Origin: Gp22-AA3 sp964384905
GTDB lineage: Bacteria > Acidobacteriota > Polarisedimenticolia > Gp22-AA2
Length of the DNA: 40,094 nt
NCBI GenBank assembly: GCA_964384905.1
Contig: CAYLND010000016.1
Coordinates: 1-40,094 of the forward strand
Direction: 5' to 3'
Part shown: in pieces, positions 38,316 through 40,094 of the stretch
Layout of the letters: every line of letters begins with the position of its first letter
Position numbering within the stretch: the first letter of the stretch is position 1
The notes under the pieces: model-generated
The model's database searches: none
What the model was told of the DNA's origin: nothing
Seen by the model: the letters and a program-made list of their open reading frames with translations, nothing else
Translations under genes and position numbers: made by a program

Positions 38316-40094
38316 GTGATCACTCCGTCTGAATCTCCAGCTCACGATCGTCTCCTGACCGCGATGCGCGAGCAGTTCGGCTTCGATCAATTCCGGCCGG
38401 GGCAGCGGGAGGCTGCCGCCGCGGTCCTCGAGGGGGTCGACCTCGTGGCGGTCATGCCGACCGGGTCGGGCAAGTCGCTGTGCTTCCAGCTGCCGGCGAT
38501 CCTCCTGGACGGCGCCACCGTGGTGGTGTCGCCGCTCATCGCGCTCATGAAGGATCAGGTCGACGTCCTGCGCTCGCGCGGCCTGGCGGCGTCGGCCATG
38601 CACTCCGGTCTCGCGGGCTCCGAGCGCGCGGCCGCGGAGTCCGATCTCGCGGCGGGGCGGCTGCGTCTCCTGTACGTGGCGCCGGAGCGGCTGGCGAGCG
38701 CGGCGTTCCGCTCGGTTCTGGCGCGCGCCCGGATCGCGCGCCTGGTCGTGGACGAGGCGCACTGCATCAGCCAGTGGGGGCATGACTTCCGGCCCGATTA
38801 CGGCCGCCTCGGAGATCTCAAGAGGGAGCTCGGAGTGCCGGCGGCGGCCTTCACGGCCACCGCGACCCCGGAGGTGCGCGCCGATATCGCCCGCCAGATG
38901 CGATTGTCGGAGCCCTTGGAGATCGTCACCGGTTTCGAGCGTCCGAACCTGACGCTGGCGGTCGAGACCTGCCGGTCGCGCGCCGACAAGGCGCGCGCTC
39001 TCGATCGGCTGCTGCGCGACGTCGGTCCGCCCGGGATCGTCTACGCGGCCACCCGCAAGAACGTGGACCTGTGGGCGGATCGGCTCGAGAGCCGCGGCCT
39101 GCGCGCGGGGCGATACCACGCAGGTCTCGCCGACGCCGAGCGGGCGCGGGCGCAGGAGGATTTCTTCGCCGGTCGTCTCGACGTGATCGCCGCCACCAAC
39201 GCGTTCGGCATGGGCGTCGACAAGAACGATCTGCGCTTCGTGGTCCATGCCGACGTGCCGGGCAGTCTCGAGGCCTACTACCAGGAGGTGGGCCGAGCCG
39301 GGCGCGATGGCCTGCCGGCGCGCGGCGTGCTCCTGTTCGGGCCCGCCGACGTGCGGACGCAGGAGTTCTTCCTCGAGGGATCGAACCCGTCTCCGGAAGA
39401 GTTCCGGTCGGTCTGGGCCCTTCTGGCCAGGGGCACGGACAGCGAGCCGCTCGAAGCCGGCGGAGGCACGGTCGCGATGGCGACGATCACGGCGGCGCGA
39501 CTGCTGCGGCGGGCGGCCGAGAGTCGCGGCATCGCCCTCGGGACCGGCGAGCCGCCGATCGATTTCGAGGAGCAGGACCGGAAGCGGCGGCGCGACCGGG
39601 CCCGTCTGGATGTGATGATACGCTATGCCTTCGGCCGGGGCTGCCGGACGCGCTTCGTCTACGATTACTTTGCCGGAGCGGGGCGCAGCGGGGCGATCCC
39701 GCACTGCGGGACGTGCGACGTCTGTCTCGGCTGGCGGCGCTCCGAGGGGCGCCCCCTGGACGACCGGGAGTTCGAGCGCGTGCGGATCGCGCTGTCCGCG
39801 GTCGCCCGCCTGCCGGCCCGGTTCGGCGTGGAGCGAATCGCTCAGGTGCTCACCGGCAGCCGCAGCCGCGCCGTTCTGGAGCGCCGTCTCGATCGGATCC
39901 CGACCTTCGGACGCCTCGCCGACATGACCCTCGAGGAGGTGAAGGCGCTCCTGGACGCGCTCCTCGACGCGTCGCTCCTGGAACGCCGCGGCATCGAGGG
40001 GGGCCGGCCCGGGGCGTTCGTCCTGGCGCTCGGCGAAGACGGGACCGCCGTCATGCGCGCCGAGCGCCGGCCGCTGCTCGCCCTTCCCGGACGG
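38316..40094 (+). CDS. recQ: ATP-dependent DNA helicase RecQ (3' end beyond the window)
   Basis: 593 codons are present from GTG 38316 and the frame is still open at the last base. RecQ is a 3'-5' superfamily 2 helicase acting in recombination and replication-fork repair. Motifs in order are the Q-motif region FGFDQFRPGQREA, Walker A MPTGSGKSLCFQ with Lys53 (the same number as in E. coli RecQ), VVDEAHCISQWGHDFRPDY, TATATPEVRADI, NAFGMGVDKNDLRFV and QEVGRAGRDG. The RecQ-C zinc-binding set follows (a Cys in GRGCRTRFVYDYF, then HCGTCDVCLG), then a winged-helix region. Whether an HRDC domain follows cannot be seen. It is unrelated in function to the polysaccharide genes and marks the edge of the locus. 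Confidence 0.95.
   Translation, partial: MITPSESPAHDRLLTAMREQFGFDQFRPGQREAAAAVLEGVDLVAVMPTGSGKSLCFQLPAILLDGATVVVSPLIALMKDQVDVLRSRGLAASAMHSGLAGSERAAAESDLAAGRLRLLYVAPERLASAAFRSVLARARIARLVVDEAHCISQWGHDFRPDYGRLGDLKRELGVPAAAFTATATPEVRADIARQMRLSEPLEIVTGFERPNLTLAVETCRSRADKARALDRLLRDVGPPGIVYAATRKNVDLWADRLESRGLRAGRYHAGLADAERARAQEDFFAGRLDVIAATNAFGMGVDKNDLRFVVHADVPGSLEAYYQEVGRAGRDGLPARGVLLFGPADVRTQEFFLEGSNPSPEEFRSVWALLARGTDSEPLEAGGGTVAMATITAARLLRRAAESRGIALGTGEPPIDFEEQDRKRRRDRARLDVMIRYAFGRGCRTRFVYDYFAGAGRSGAIPHCGTCDVCLGWRRSEGRPLDDREFERVRIALSAVARLPARFGVERIAQVLTGSRSRAVLERRLDRIPTFGRLADMTLEEVKALLDALLDASLLERRGIEGGRPGAFVLALGEDGTAVMRAERRPLLALPGR

Noticed and set aside
38202..39704. Long minus-strand open frame over recQ, and similar long frames opposite many other genes
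   Set aside because: The plus strand encodes all RecQ motifs; long antisense frames are expected in GC-rich coding DNA and have no recognisable domains.

Overview
The window is one contiguous piece of a high-GC bacterial chromosome, estimated by eye at about 65% GC. It is mostly an extracellular or surface polysaccharide locus with associated exported proteins, followed by recQ. The organism is probably an uncultured Gram-negative from Acidobacteriota or a neighbouring lineage. That guess rests on the GC content, the kelch/MopE-type exported protein, the Fn3-dockerin and cohesin-like proteins, the dense GTG/TTG-started coupled genes, and a 10-N scaffold gap typical of a metagenome assembly. 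No rRNA, tRNA, CRISPR array or insertion sequence was recognised.

Layout. 1-12145 (+): the tail of a carbamoyltransferase, a small DUF5989 protein, a GT2-GT4 fusion, a GT4 enzyme, a GDP-mannose 6-dehydrogenase, a Wzy-like polymerase, an SGNH hydrolase, a polysaccharide deacetylase, a Wzx-like flippase, a WecG/TagA-type transferase and a second deacetylase. From 2757 on, nearly every junction is a 4-nt stop/start overlap, so this is a translationally coupled operon for a Wzx/Wzy-type polymer that probably contains mannuronic acid. 12402-14567 (+): an exported beta-helix protein behind its own sigma-54-type promoter. 14611-15441 (-): a methyltransferase. 15526-20855 (+): an SGNH hydrolase, an asparagine-synthase-like amidotransferase damaged by a stop codon, an N gap and a foreign alaS scrap, a Trm112-type methyltransferase and a DPM1/GtrB-type GT2. 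21094-25360 (+): a large exported kelch/MopE protein and a GT-C membrane protein. 25381-30825 (-): deacetylase, GNAT/CelD-like acyltransferase, DegT-type aminotransferase and a membrane sulfatase-like enzyme. 30912-35415 (+): a third SGNH protein and two GT-C membrane proteins. 35425-37921 (-): an Fn3-IPT-dockerin protein, a cohesin-like lipoprotein and a membrane-anchored cohesin-like protein. 38316-end (+): recQ, cut by the window edge.

The most interesting signal is regulatory. The beta-helix gene and the dockerin/cohesin operon lie 23 kb apart on opposite strands. Each has a -24/-12 sigma-54 promoter with exact GG-N10-GC spacing, and each has an upstream 17-mer of the form TTGCSA-N4-CGCGTCA. 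The beta-helix leader has a second, inverted copy about 113 nt upstream of its promoter. This suggests an RpoN-dependent regulon of exported structural proteins that accompany the polysaccharide, including a small non-cellulosomal cohesin-dockerin set. The chimeric alaS/asnB junction around 17.9 kb is most likely an assembly error.
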